A stretch of 64,000 nucleotides of DNA, from contig CM029119.1 in NCBI GenBank assembly GCA_016859345.1, positions 1 through 64,000 of the forward strand, in the 5' to 3' direction. Below are positions 32,289 to 43,820 of the stretch, one piece after another. Made by a program: the position numbers and the translations under genes. Below the pieces are notes generated by a model that saw nothing but the letters and a program-made list of their open reading frames with translations, made no database searches and was not told the DNA's origin. Origin of the DNA: Istiophorus platypterus (taxonomy: Eukaryota; Chordata; Actinopteri; Istiophoriformes; Istiophoridae). Numbering within the stretch: position 1 is the stretch's first letter; each line of letters starts with the position of its first letter.

Positions 32289-33430
32289 GTTGACACAAAC
32301 TAATAAAATTAGAGCTTTCCTTTTTATTTTAAAAAAGGAAAAAATTTGAAGACTTCTGGATAGAAAAAACATAGCTTCAATCTGAGTATTTTCCGACAGA
32401 GATGACTTTCTGCCAAAAATACTCACACATTCTACGAAAACTGAAATAAAACCACAATTTGTCATCACATGCTTCAGGTTTTGCAGTAATAAGACAAACT
32501 GAAAACTGAAATAATAATAAAATCAAAGTCTGTCGGTCTCTGCTGTTGTGTGTGTGTGTGTCGGGGGGGGGGGGGGTGAACCGCAATAACTCACCATTAT
32601 TTCTTTCTTTCTTTCCCTCCTCTTTTTCCCTCCTCTGTCCTGTGCCACAGGTACTGCCGCTCCTTCTCTGAACCAGGTTAATCAACTGTAGCCGATTCCA
32701 CTCACCTTCCACAGGTGTAGGAAAGGGGAAGAATAGTCAGGGCCAGCAGCCATGTAACAGTTTGTGTGCCACCGCTGCTTCTTTATGTTTCTATACCGTT
32801 TGGTAAAGAGAGATCTGTCTCTAAGGGATGAGAAACTTTTCGTACTCGGGTAGAAATTCAGCGTATGGTCCAGGAGCATGGTACAGTATAACAAATAGAA
32901 CAGGCTTTGAAGTTTTCCAGGTTGGATGTATAAGACTAAGAATCAGGCTTTCGAATGATTCGTTCGTGCGCAGCTGCTGCCGCTGCTGCTGCCGCTGCTG
33001 CTGCCGCTGCCGCTGCCGCTGCCGCTTTGTTTGTGTATTTCTATACCGAGATCTGTAAGGGCTGACTTCTGAACATTTTTAGGGGACGTAACATGTTGGG
33101 GGTTGGTCCGGGGTCTGAAGGGAGATTGTTGTTCTTTTTGATAGATCAGAGGTTTTCTGTGTTGTCTCAGTTGGTGGTCCTGGTGACTACCAGTGTAATG
33201 GTGTCCACTGTATGGCTGCATAACAGCTTCCTCAGCTAATCAGGTGAGTGTTGAGCTAGGCTGTATGGACCTTTCCAACATGCATTGGTTTTCTGACTTC
33301 AGTGTGAGGTGTTGGCACAGACTTAACAAAAACACATTTTCCATTTATATTCTCACACAAATGAAGTATTCGAAGACTGCTGGATAGAAAAAAAACATAG
33401 CTTCAATGTGAGTATTGTTTTTCGAAAGAG
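32289..33430 (-). repeat. XY satellite cluster 9 (minus orientation)
   Basis: X (32289-32520), Y (32520-33240) and X (33240-33430) in minus orientation. It contains a 16-base G tract region (about 32561-32577) and the GCTGCC expansion listed separately. An unrelated-looking patch lies at 32795-32960. Confidence 0.75.
32970..33028. repeat. (GCTGCC)n/(GCC GCT)n trinucleotide expansion
   Basis: Nearly 60 bp of ctg/ccg triplets sits where other Y modules have a short gcagtggcggc. It makes a Gly-Ser repeat on the minus strand and looks like an expansion within the satellite. Confidence 0.9.
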
Positions 33431-34011
33431 ATTACCTATGCATGGTAAGTGGAATTGGCTACAAGTGATCAACCTGGATCACGGGAGGAGTGGCAGTACT
33501 TGCAGCACAGGACAGTGGAGAGAAACAAGAAAAAAAAAAAAAAGGTAGTGGTTGTGGTTACCCCCCCCCCGAAATGGGACCACAAAAAGAATGTGAACAA
33601 AGACTTTGGTTTTATTTTTTCAGTTTGTGTAAATTTCCGACAACTAGAAGTATGTGACGAAAAACTGGGATTCTATTTTAACTTTCATAAGTATGTGAGT
33701 ATTTTAGATAGATAGATAGACAGGTCTTTCAGGCTAGCTGAAGAGGTACTATGCGGCTAAAAAGTGAACACCACAACACCGTTAGTCCTTGCGACCACCA
33801 CAGGAGACAACACAGAAAAACCTCTGGTCTACCAGAAAAACAAAAACTCTCCTTTCAGATCCCGGATCAGCCCCCAATGTTTTACGTCCCCTCAAAATGT
33901 CAGCCAAAAACATAAAACTTTGTATAAAAAGCAGTGGCGGTGGAGCACAAACTGCCACATGGCTCACTGGCCCTGACTATTCTTCCCCTTTCCTACACCT
34001 GTGGATGGTGA
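33430..34011 (+). repeat. XY satellite cluster 10 (plus orientation)
   Basis: Plus Y (33430-33600, with a poly-C tract near 33560), X (33600-33730, with a short gata run at 33704-33720) and Y (33735-34011). It leads without a break into the tandem duplication. Confidence 0.75.
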
Positions 34012-35970
34012 GTGGAATCGGCTGCAGGTGATCAAACGGGATTGCGGGAGGAGCGGCGGTACCTGAAGCAAAGGACAGAGGAGAGAAACAGTGTCTGAGG
34101 AAACTTTTATGCAGCTATACAGTGTCATAAAATGTGAGTATTTTTGGTAGAAAGACAGGTCTTTCTGAACTTAACGTACAAATGGTTTAAAGTAGAACGA
34201 TAAGAGGATAAAATTTGGTTTTATTTCAGTTTCTGTCAGTGAGTCTTGAGTCACAAAGACAATATGTAAGATAAGATGGGTCTTTTTCCAGGTGTGTGAA
34301 TACATTAAGAACGATTCAGATGTTATCGTTTATTTCAATGAAGAAAACTTCTAAAATATTGTAAGCTGTGTATGTTTCTATTCAGTGGGTTTGACACACC
34401 ATTTTCACTGTTAATTTAAGAATAAGACGGGTACAATACTAAAACATTGTTGGTTTTTTTTCAACTTTGAGTTGATACTTGCTCAAAGCCAGAAATAGCC
34501 TATGTTTATTTTGTGTTACTCTCAGAAAGACATCTCTTTCAGAAAACAATACTCACATATAACCTATGTTTTTTCCTATCCAGCGGTCATGAAAAACTTC
34601 CCTTTGTGTAAGAATATAAAAAGAAAACATACTTTTGTTAGTGTATGTCAAACCAATGCCTGTTGGAAAGGCCAATACAGCCAAGATGAACACTCACCTG
34701 ACTAGCTGAGGAAGCTGTTATGTGGCTATACAGCGGACACCTCGACACTGGTACTCAACCCGATCACCACCTGAGACACCACAGAAAAACCTCTGGTCTA
34801 TCAACAAAACAACCATCTCGTCTCAGACATCAGACTGGCCGCCAACATGTTACGTCACCTAAAAATGTCCCGGACTCAGACAAACACCTGAACTCAGTAT
34901 AGAAATACACAAAAACAGCAGCGGCACAAAGTGCCACATGGCCCACTGGGACTGACCATTCTTCCCCTTTCCTACACCTGAGTATGGTGAGTGGAATCGG
35001 CTGCAGGTGATCAAACGGGATTGCGGGAGGAGCGGCGGTACCTGAGGCAAAGGACAGAGGAGAGAAACAGTGTCTGAGGAAACTTTTATGCAGCTATACA
35101 GTGTCATAAAATGTGAGTATTTTTGGTAGAAAGACAGGTCTTTCTGAACTTAACGTACAAATGGTTTAAAGTAGAACGATAAGAGGATAAAATTTGGTTT
35201 TATTTCAGTTTCTGTCAGTGAGTCTTGAGTCACAAAGACAATATGTAAGATAAGATGGGTCTTTTTCCAGGTGTGTGAATACATTAAGAACGATTCAGAT
35301 GTTATCGTTTATTTCAATGAAGAAAACTTCTAAAATATTGTAAGCTGTGTATGTTTCTATTCAGTGGGTTTGACACACCATTTTCACTGTTAATTTAAGA
35401 ATAAGACGGGTACAATACTAAAACATTGTTGGTTTTTTTTCAACTTTGAGTTGATACTTGCTCAAAGCCAGAAATAGCCTATGTTTATTTTGTGTTACTC
35501 TCAGAAAGACATCTCTTTCAGAAAACAATACTCACATATAACCTATGTTTTTTCCTATCCAGCGGTCATGAAAAACTTCCCTTTGTGTAAGAATATAAAA
35601 AGAAAACATACTTTTGTTAGTGTATGTCAAACCAATGCCTGTTGGAAAGGCCAATACAGCCAAGATGAACACTCACCTGACTAGCTGAGGAAGCTGTTAT
35701 GTGGCTATACAGCGGACACCTCGACACTGGTACTCAACCCGATCACCAACTGAGACACAACAGAATGACCTCTGGTATATCAACAAAACAACCATCTCGT
35801 CTCAGACATCAGACTGGCCGCCAACATGTTACGTCACCTAAAAATGTCCCGGACTCAGACAAACACCTAACGAACTCAGTATAGAAATACACAAAAACAG
35901 CAGCGGCACACAAACTGCCACATGGCCCACTGGCCCTGACTATTCTTCCCCTTTCCTTCACCTGTGCACG
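34012..35970 (+). repeat. 979-bp tandem duplication of one XY monomer
   Basis: Unit 1 begins at gtggaatcgg (34012) and unit 2 at the same bases 979 bp later (34991). Identity is near perfect for about 750 bp; a few changes near 34755-34800 versus 35734-35780 and a 3-base indel near 34887 separate them. The 67-codon frames at 34502 and 35481 are identical because the DNA is; neither looks like a gene. Confidence 0.95.
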
Positions 35971-36560
35971 GTGAGTGGAATGGTACACAGTAGGCGGTGC
36001 GAACCATCTTAGCGTAGCTGTTACTCTCTCCCCGTCAGGGCGGCCGGATGACAGTCCCTGATAAGAAGCGTAGCCCTAGACAAAAGCCCATGATTCACCA
36101 CCAACCAGTCTATGTTTCAAACAGATTATCCCCACTCAATGACACACCCACTGAGAAACAATCTCTGGTTATGGGCAGCCCATTTTTAAGAAACATGAAG
36201 TCAGCAACACCAGTGACTATAGTTAAATGTATTTCTGGGGCCAGAGCGGGCAACGTTGAATCATGTTTAAAACTGCTGGCTAAGGATAAGCGTAAATAAA
36301 GCAAGATTGTTATTCGTGTTGGTGGTAACGACACCCGTCTACACCAATCAGAGGTTACAAAAATTAATGTGGAGTCGGTGTGTACATACACAAAGACAAT
36401 GTTGGACTCCACAGTTTTCCCTGGGCCCCTGCTGAATTTGACCATCGGCGATATGTAAAGCCGCATATCATCGTTCCATCACTGGCTGTCTGGGTGGTGT
36501 CCAGCAAATTACATTGGCTTTATAGACAATTGGTGGACTTCAGTCCCCCAACCGCCTAAA
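35970..36560 (+). pseudogene. L2-like LINE ORF1 with SGNH-esterase domain (copy B)
   Basis: Plus frame 36048-36299 reads TVPDKKRSPRQKPMIHHQPV, then YVSNRLSPLNDTPTEK, VMGSPFLRNMKSATPVTIVK and CISGARAGNVESCL in one frame, confirming the ORF1 layout inferred in copy A. Block I is GSPF here, so the nucleophile context is altered. Block III follows in another frame as VGGNDT (36319-36336), which keeps the GxND that copy A lost. Stops at 36297 and 36457 end it. Confidence 0.7.
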
Positions 36561-36599
36561 TGAATTAACTCAAAAACATGCAGAAGAGGAGCTATACTG

Positions 36600-36822
36600 A
36601 ATAGCTTAATGAAAATTAAGACCACCAATACGGAAACACAGCAAAGTATGAGAATTAAATGTGGACTCTGAAACATTAGATCACTCCTATCCAATTCTGT
36701 ATTAGTTAATAATTGGATATCAGGTCATCACATTGATGTATTTTTTCTTACTGAGACCTGGCTGTGTTATGATGAGTTTGTTAGCTTAATTGAATCCACC
36801 CCCATGTCATATTAATACTTGT
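36600..36822 (+). pseudogene. L2-like LINE endonuclease N-terminus (copy B)
   Basis: Plus strand 36655-36815 reads GLXNIRSLLSNSVLVNNW, then HHIDVFFLTETWLCYDE, the N-terminal endonuclease motifs (N in NIRSL, E in TETWL) of L2/RTE-like LINEs. It is split from its continuation at 38372 by the FB insertion. Confidence 0.75.
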
Positions 36823-38371
36823 TGTGCCTCACCAACAGACTTTAGAGAAAGAAGGTCTACATGCACACCTAAACCTGGAACTAAGCCAAAGACCACGTGT
36901 TGCTAGCTGAGAAAGACAAAGAACTTAGCTGAGCAACCCCCAACGAGCGGTCTCAGCTGACCAGCCGACCAGATGAGCGACCCCCCCCAACACATGCAGC
37001 ATCATCTGATCAGAGGTGCTCCCCCAAAATCCAAGACTCCCCTTGGGTGAAACCCGCCATGTTTAGTCCCAAACTGTGACGTCACCTAAAGTTATATTAA
37101 CACAGAAACTCCTGAAACTCCCGCTTCTGGTTTGGGCCATCGCTACAAACAGTGAACTCCTCGCCAATAGAAGTAGTAACAATAGCCGCTCCTAAGACTA
37201 GATCCCGTCCCACATGGCGAATACTCTAGTCATAGTTACCGGGTACAGCCCGGTTCGAGACCACGGATTGACCCTCTCGCCTGGATGCCCGCGGATGTGA
37301 TACCTGGTAGTTAACAAGTTCTACCTGTTTCAAGAAGAAGGAACACAGACCTTGCTTCTTTTAAAGTCGACTCACTAATTCCCCGCCATGAGCCAGAATT
37401 AGTTTGCCTCGCTGAAGATTAGCCATCTCTCCGAGAAGACACGTTAGGCGCTGGTGGCCGCTAATTTGTTCACTTATGTTACCATACTTGAGTGAACTGT
37501 GTTTCGATCCGTCTGCAGTGGATCAACTTTTTTCTTGCTCTGCATTTGTCTTGCGATCGAGGCCAGTACTTGCTGTTGCTAGTTAAAGGTCCAGTCTCAT
37601 GCTACTCATCAGCTGAGCCAAGCGAGTTTCTGCGTAACACAGATAAATATTGCCCCTTGATCACGATCACCAGAACGTTGCTGCTGAACACTTCTACCTC
37701 TTTCTTTCCTTACTAACACAAACATACACATTCTTACACAAACACCTGAGTGCAGGGAAGATTGAACCTCCCGCTCAGCCGTTCTCCTTTGTTGAAGTAA
37801 CATGTTACACACACACACGCTGCTTGCTTTACTATACTTGTTTGTGATCTGTAGTTGGTAGCCAGTAGTTGTAGCATATGATAAGATCTGTTAGACAGAA
37901 GTGATATTGATTTGGAGATTGATGTTACTGATGTTAATAAATCCTTTCATATCTTAAAGAGAAGTTGTCCTTGTGTTTTGCTTGCTTATTGTGATACAAA
38001 GCTGGTTGATGGAGTCAGTGCTGACCTCTACTCCTTCTCTGTTCACTCTAGACACACTAATATTTCACAAATATTGACATTTCTAAGTGAACACCTTTGA
38101 GATTACATCCACTATTTGGTTATTGGTCTTCCCAGTGGTGCCCCATTCATTATTAATTGTGATTAATAAGATTCATTAATTTAAAAAAATTAATAATTAT
38201 CTTTGATAATTATGTCTAATGTGTCTGTAATAATTATCTTTGATAATTATCAATTATTGCTAATAACCAAATTTCACTCCTGCACTGCACAACATACTCA
38301 TATTCCTAGAGACACTGGCTGAGGAAGTGGAGTTGAAGCCATTTTTAACTCAAGTCTGTTAATCAACCCTA
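36823..38371 (+). mobile_element. FB foldback/LTR-like element, copy B (left arm only)
   Basis: The element starts tgtgcctcac at 36823. The part 36823-37440 is the inverse of 4081-3280. The part 37600-38340 matches 1510-2335 in direct orientation. AATAAA lies at about 37940. The right arm seen in copy A is absent. The AT-rich core (38150-38275) ends in aactcaagtctgttaatc, and the L2 endonuclease resumes. A CpG-rich first part (36900-37300) contrasts with AT-rich neighbours. Confidence 0.6.
37252..37262 (+). promoter_or_regulatory. Pol III B-box-like motif in FB
   Basis: ggttcgagacc matches the B-box consensus exactly. A weak A-box-like tggcgaatac lies 38 bases upstream (37214). The inverse copy reads agttcgagacc (near 3490 on minus), one base off. 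It may be chance. Confidence 0.3.
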
Positions 38372-38565
38372 GACCTAAAATTGGCCATGACTCATTCGAA
38401 AGCTTATTCTTAGTCTTACACATCCGACCTGAAAAACTTCAAAGCCTGTTCTATTGTACTGTACCATGCTCCATGACCATACTCTGAATTTCTGCCTGAA
38501 TTCTCAGTTTCTCATGCTTAGTCATTAGTACAGACAAAATAATTATAAGGGACAGATATCTCTAT
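38372..38565 (+). pseudogene. L2-like LINE endonuclease continuation (copy B)
   Basis: It continues the endonuclease after FB: GHDSFES, then after frameshifts ILSFSCLVISTDKIIIRD, near the GDFN block, which is changed to RDRY. It ends at the XY repeat. Together with 36600-36822 it shows FB split this LINE. Confidence 0.6.
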
Positions 38566-39654
38566 ACTTAACTTGGTACAAAAGCAGTGGCGGAGGAACA
38601 CAAACTGCCACATGGGCCACTGGCCCTGACTATTCTTCCCCTTTCTTACACCTGTGGATTGTGAGTGGAATCAGCTGCGGATGATCTACCTTGTTCACAG
38701 GAGGAGCAGCAGTTCCTGCTGCATAGGACAGAGGAGAGAAATAGAGGGGGGAAAAAAGTGGGGAGTTGTTACAATTAAGCCCTTCCCCGATGATGAGGAC
38801 CACAAAAGGAATGTGAAGACAGACTTTGGTTTTATTATTCTTTCAGTTTTCAGTTTGTCTAAATAATAGAGAACGTGTAGCATGCTACAACAAATTGTGG
38901 TTTTATTTCAGCTTTCATAGAATGTGGCAGTATTTTCGGCAGAAAGACATCTCCTTTGCAAAATACTCACATTGAAGCTATGTTTTTTTTATATCCAGAA
39001 GTCTTCAAACACTTCCTTTATATAAGAATATAAAAAGAAAATGTACTACTTTTGTTACTTTGTATAAACAACTCACATTGGAGTAAACAAACCAATGCAT
39101 ATTGGAAAGGCCAATACAGCCTAGCTCAACACTCACCTGACTAGCTGAGGAAGCTGTTATGTGGCTATACAGTGAACATCTCCAAACTGGTACTCACCAG
39201 GACCAACCCCTGAGACACCACAGAAAAACCTCTGCTCTATCAACAAAACAAAACTCTCCCTTCAGACCCCGGACCGGCCCCCAAGGTGTTACGTCCCTTA
39301 AAAATGTTCAAGAGTTGGCCAAGCGCCTACTCAGTATAGAAATATACAAAAGCGGTGGGGGCAGCACACAAATTGCCACATGGCCCAATGGCCCTGACTA
39401 TTCTTCCCCTTTCCTGCACCTGTGGATGGCAAGTGGAATCGGCGGGGGGACGATTGACCTGGTTCAATAGAGGAATGGCAGCACAAAAAAAAGTGGTGCA
39501 TGGTTACGGCTCTGTACAATCCCCAGGGCCTTACTTTGTAATTAACTTAACTGTTTCACATATGGCAGTACCCGAGGCCTAGGACAGAGGATAAAAATGG
39601 GGAAAAATTTAAAAAAAGTGGTGAGTGGTTAAAGTTCAACACCACAGTGGGGAC
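38566..39654 (+). repeat. XY satellite cluster 11 (Y-X-Y, last monomers)
   Basis: Y (38575-38800), X (38810-39060) and Y (39070-39650), with the landmark gccacatgg at 38608 and 39377. This gives a monomer of about 770 bp. The repeat ends at 39654 and is not seen again in the window. Confidence 0.8.
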
Positions 39655-40025
39655 TATAGTATCTGACATTTGCTATATGTTACCTTTCCTGGAATGTTTG
39701 TGTAGGGGAGATCCCTATTCCTGGGGGGTGCAGGAACTGGTGACCCTTTTGCCCTGGGAAGTGGGGCCCTGTTACTGATGGGAACCATAAGTTATGATCT
39801 GTTTGTATAAACATTGGCCTATACACAAACCTATGTAAGTGAGTTTTGAGCTGTGATTCGGAGAGAGACTCATTCTGGCTCCGAGTTGTCTCCAATCAAT
39901 GGCAAACCATGGTGCCTGATCGACGCTGGTCTTCTTTATAATAAACCTATTTTATGCAATCAAGCCGGTGTCAGCAAAGTTTCCTTCATCATCTGCACAT
40001 CATCGAAGTCTGAGAAAAAACCGCA
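39655..40025 (+). mobile_element. LTR family 2, 5' LTR copy
   Basis: 371 bp, from tatagtatctgac (consensus start TGTAGTATC or TGTTGGAGTATC) to accgca. An AATAAA lies near 39940. Four bases later begins tggtgtcatgaacagg (40030-40045), placed as a primer-binding site, with splice-donor-like caggtgagt at about 40111. The strand is set by the poly(A) signal and the primer site. It sits inside the last XY module. Confidence 0.75.
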
Positions 40026-41284
40026 GTCTTGGTGTCATGAACAGGATAAGTTCTGACCTCCTGCAGTCGCTGACAGCTTCAGCGCATATACTCCTGCACC
40101 ACATTGATGTGTCAGGTGAGTATTTTCTCACAAAATTGGGGCTGTTATGTTTTTGCTGATTGGCTGCACTGTGAAGAAGTGTTTGTGCAGACATACTGTG
40201 ATGTGTTGATGTTTGGAGCGATGCTTCGTCTAAATTGGGGTTTATTGCGTTATCAGTGACGCAAAAAAGGGGAAGTATCATAGAGAAAAGAGTTAAGAGA
40301 AATAAAAGTTGAAGTAAGACAAATAAAAGTTGAAGTAAAAAAATGTAGAATAGCGGAACTAGTAACAATAAAGTGAGCTAAATAACCATGCAAGATTAAT
40401 GAAGACAGGGCCTCCATCTTCTTAATGGTAAGACATGTAAATTAGACGCTGCGTGAAAGTTGGCTTTAAGAAGTAGTCGAATTTGTGTGGAAAAAAAAGG
40501 GAAAATAATAGCTCTGGGCCCAGGGGAATTGGCAAAACGTAATAAAAATAAGTTAATAGTGAAGAAAAGAGAATAAGAGATGAAATAAAGATAAGAGAAA
40601 AAGAGAAGATAAGAGAACATAGAAGAGATGAAATAAAGACAAGAGAAAAGAGAAGACAAGAGAAAAGAGAAGAAGAGATGAAATAAAGACAAGAGAAAAG
40701 AGAAGACGAGAGAAAAGAGAAGAAGAGATGAAATTAAGAGAAGATAAGTGAAAAATAGAAGTTATAGGCCTAAAAGAAAAGACAGAAGATAAAGGTTGAG
40801 AAAAGTGAGAATAGGAATCGGAAAGGCCCGAGCGAGCCCAGGAGAAAATAGTGTGCAGTGAGCAGGCCTTGTGAAGGGATTTGTTAAATGATTGTGTTTT
40901 CAAGAAGCTTGGTCAAAGTGAGAAGTTTTGAGGAAGATAGAGGAAAATTATGAATGAGTCGAGTTTTAAAATTTAGGACAAAGCGCTGTTTCTGTCTTTG
41001 GGGGATGATGTCTGTTTGCTTAGTGGTTTTTGTCTGTCGGACTACCTGTCTTTGTTTGTGTGCTGCGTGGTGTCTTAGCTGTGTGTAGAAAGCTGTGGAA
41101 TGTTTTTATTTATGTGTAACTGATATCGATATAATAGACTTCATATCAAATAGGCATATATAGGTTGTGATTGGTTACAGGAGATTTAGAAACTCATAAG
41201 GAGGGATATTTTTTTCTCTTCAGTGTTAAAAACCTATGAGCCTCATAGAGGACGTTCATAATTCTGATAAAACCTATGAGCCCT
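40026..41284 (+). mobile_element. LTR family 2 leader/internal region, non-coding
   Basis: About 1.26 kb without a supportable frame. It holds a purine-rich minisatellite (about 40555-40760, units with agataagagaaaagagaag and gatgaaataaag), then repeated acctatgagcc units near 41231 and 41269. The long frame on the opposite strand (40903-40553) is a by-product of the purine tract. Confidence 0.55.
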
Positions 41285-41656
41285 TGTGGTTGTTTCTCAG
41301 ACTTCGATGATGTGCAGATGATGAAGGAAGCTTCGCTGACACCGGCTTGATTGCATTGAATAGGTTTATTACAAAGAAGACCAGCGTCGATCAGGCACCA
41401 TGGTTTGCCCGGGAGATGACTCGGAGCCAGAATGAGTCTCTCTCCGAATCACAGCTCAAAACTCACTTATATAGTTTGTGTACAGGCCAATGTTTATACA
41501 AACAGATCATAACTTATGGTCCCCATCAGTTACAGGGCCCCAATTCCCAGGGCAAAAGGGTCACCAGTTCCTGCACTTCCAGGAATAGGGATCTCCCCTA
41601 CATAAACATTCCAGAACAATGGGAAAGGTAACATATATCACATGTCAGATACTACA
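41285..41656 (-). mobile_element. LTR family 2, solo LTR with 4-bp target duplication
   Basis: 372 bp in reverse orientation (tgtggttgttt on plus = LTR end; gatactaca on plus = LTR start), bounded by CCCT at 41281-41284 and CCCT at 41657-41660. It carries a TATA-like tatataagtg and AATAAA-like signals on the minus strand. The perfect target duplication marks a real insertion that later lost its interior by LTR-LTR recombination. Confidence 0.85.
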
Positions 41657-43447
41657 CCCTTTTTCCAGGGGGATGTTTATAATTCTGATAAAACTTATGA
41701 GCCTCTTAAGAGGACATTTTACATTTGATAAACGATATGAGCCTTTGCTGAGTCTGAGGAGGAGTGGAGAGATCAGCGAGGACATTCTGTGTACGCAGGC
41801 ATAGGTAAAAAACTCAAGAAGAAAAATAAAAAAGGGAAAAGAAAGTCTCCTAATAAAATCTATCAGAACTGGAGTGCGAATTCTGATTTTACATATGGGC
41901 TGTCGATTCGGAGGATATTATGCTCTTTGTCCCTAGCTCTGTCTTACTACACTGGGTTGATCTGACCCTATGACCCTAAGGGGAGTTTGGGCCAGATGTT
42001 CACTTGCTGATGGCTAGTGTATACTGGAAGTCCTTGCTAATTTCAGAGACAGAGCAAGGGGTGGTGTCCCAGTTTAAGCGCCAATAAATTTGCTCTTCCC
42101 GATAAGAAGAGTAGCGAGGGAGCCCCCCTCCCTACTCGCCTTGTAAGATAGAGAGACGGAGAAGATTTAAGGCGTTACTAGAATGAAACAGATTAAAATA
42201 TTTGCTCTTTAGATTCCTACATTGACAATACATTGTATAAATAAAATTGAGTATGATAAATTTAGAATGCATGCAAGAGAAAAGTGAGGGATCTGTTTTA
42301 TGGAGAATAATATGATAGGTATGACAGATTTGTACCTGCCAGTAGTTGCTGTTTAAAGAAAACTTTTGTGGAAAGACTCCCATTGTGTTAGATTAAAATG
42401 ACCCTAATATTGGCAAATAATATGTACAAATTTCATTTTTTGTAAGGATCTAGAGTGGTGTGCAAGGTCATGAATTGGCAAGCCAATTCATGGCAAGCCA
42501 ATTCACAAATTATATCACAAGGGACAGTTCACTGAAAGGGTGGGTGGATTCCTATAGGTTAAGTGTGTATATTGAAAGCTCATGAAGACTATGTGTAGGA
42601 CCCACCAAATACTTATTCAAAAAATATGCACAATTACTGTGTTAAAACAGTGAGATAACAGTAACCACACAGACAAACAGTCACATAGACAGACAGACCA
42701 ATTCTGTATATGTGCCTGAATCAGCAAATTTAAGATGTACCCCTCTAGGCTCTGCTTTATCACATGGCAAGATTGGTATCTTTAAGCAGTGCCTTAGCAT
42801 TCTGAAAGACACAGTTTGTAAATCTTCAGTGGCTATCAAACCATTTTTTTGGGTGTCAGCAGTAAAGGCCTGGCAAAGCATCTCAAGGTAGGCAACTCAG
42901 CATTTGGTGATGTCCATGGGTTCCAGATTATAGGCAGTCATTGAATGCAAAGGATTTTCATCCAAGTATTGACAATTATCCTTATATTTTTAATTATGTT
43001 TTTTTTAATTATATTTGTCCAAATACTTCGGAGCCCCCCAAAATGAGGGACTATGTATTAAAATGGCTGTAATTCCTAAATGGCTAGTGTAAAATTTTTG
43101 TTAACCCCTTAAATTAAAGCTGAAAGTCTACACTTCTATCACATCCTGATTTGTTCATTTCTAATCCATCATGGTCATGTACAGACTCAAAATTATGAAA
43201 AATTATGTCACTGCCTGAATACTTACACATATAACTGTAAGTGAAACATGTTAATGTTTTACTGCTTTTACACTATCGATAGGAGTAAATAGGGGTTTTT
43301 CTGTATTAAGGAAAGAATTCTTTAAATTCTTGTTTCCCATGGTCTCCCAGGAATTTTGGGGTTACTGAGCTCACAAGTACATTCCTTTTTTAAAGGACAT
43401 GCGAAAATGCGAAATGTTGGACACAAGCTCAAATGCATGAAAAGGAC
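41657..43447. other. Continuation of the LTR family 2 interior, then undetermined sequence
   Basis: The atgagcc repeat units resume at 41695 and 41740, so this continues the leader interrupted by the solo LTR. After about 41800 no gag or pol motif is visible in any frame. 42470-42510 has a direct repeat ggcaagccaattca whose units are palindromic. From about 42600 the sequence is plain AT-rich DNA. Confidence 0.4.
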
Positions 43448-43820
43448 TGTTGGAGTATCTGACATGTGATATATGTTACCTTTCCCATTGTTCTGGAATG
43501 TTTATGTAGGGGAGATCCCTATTCCTGGAGGTGCAGGAACTGGTGACTCTTTTGCCCTGGGAATTGGGGCCCTGTTCCTGACAGGAACCATAAGTTTTGA
43601 TCTTTTTTGTCTAAACTTTAGCCTGTACACAAACTATATAAATGAGTTTTGAGCTGTGATTCGTGGAGAGACTCATTCTGGTTCCAAGTCGTCTCCCGGG
43701 CAAACCATGGTGCCTGATCGACGTTGGTCTTCTTTGTAATAAACCTATTTAATGCAATCAAGCCAGTGTCACTAAAGTTCCCTTCATCATCTGCACATCA
43801 TTGAAGTCTGAGAAACCACA
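43448..43820 (+). mobile_element. LTR family 2, third copy
   Basis: 373 bp, tgttggagtatctgac to agaaaccaca, plus orientation, with tatataaatgag (TATA) near 43637 and AATAAA near 43738. It could be the 3' LTR of the element starting at 39655 or another solo LTR; the flanks (ggac/ctgt) show no target duplication. Confidence 0.8.

Noticed and set aside
34502..35684. Two identical 67-codon frames as a duplicated gene
   Set aside because: Identity comes from the 979-bp DNA duplication; the frame is not kept in the diverged X modules at 361 or 24665.
40553..40903. Hydrophobic Leu/Phe/Ser-rich minus-strand protein
   Set aside because: It is the reverse of a purine-rich minisatellite, which always gives Ser/Leu/Phe codons; not a membrane protein.
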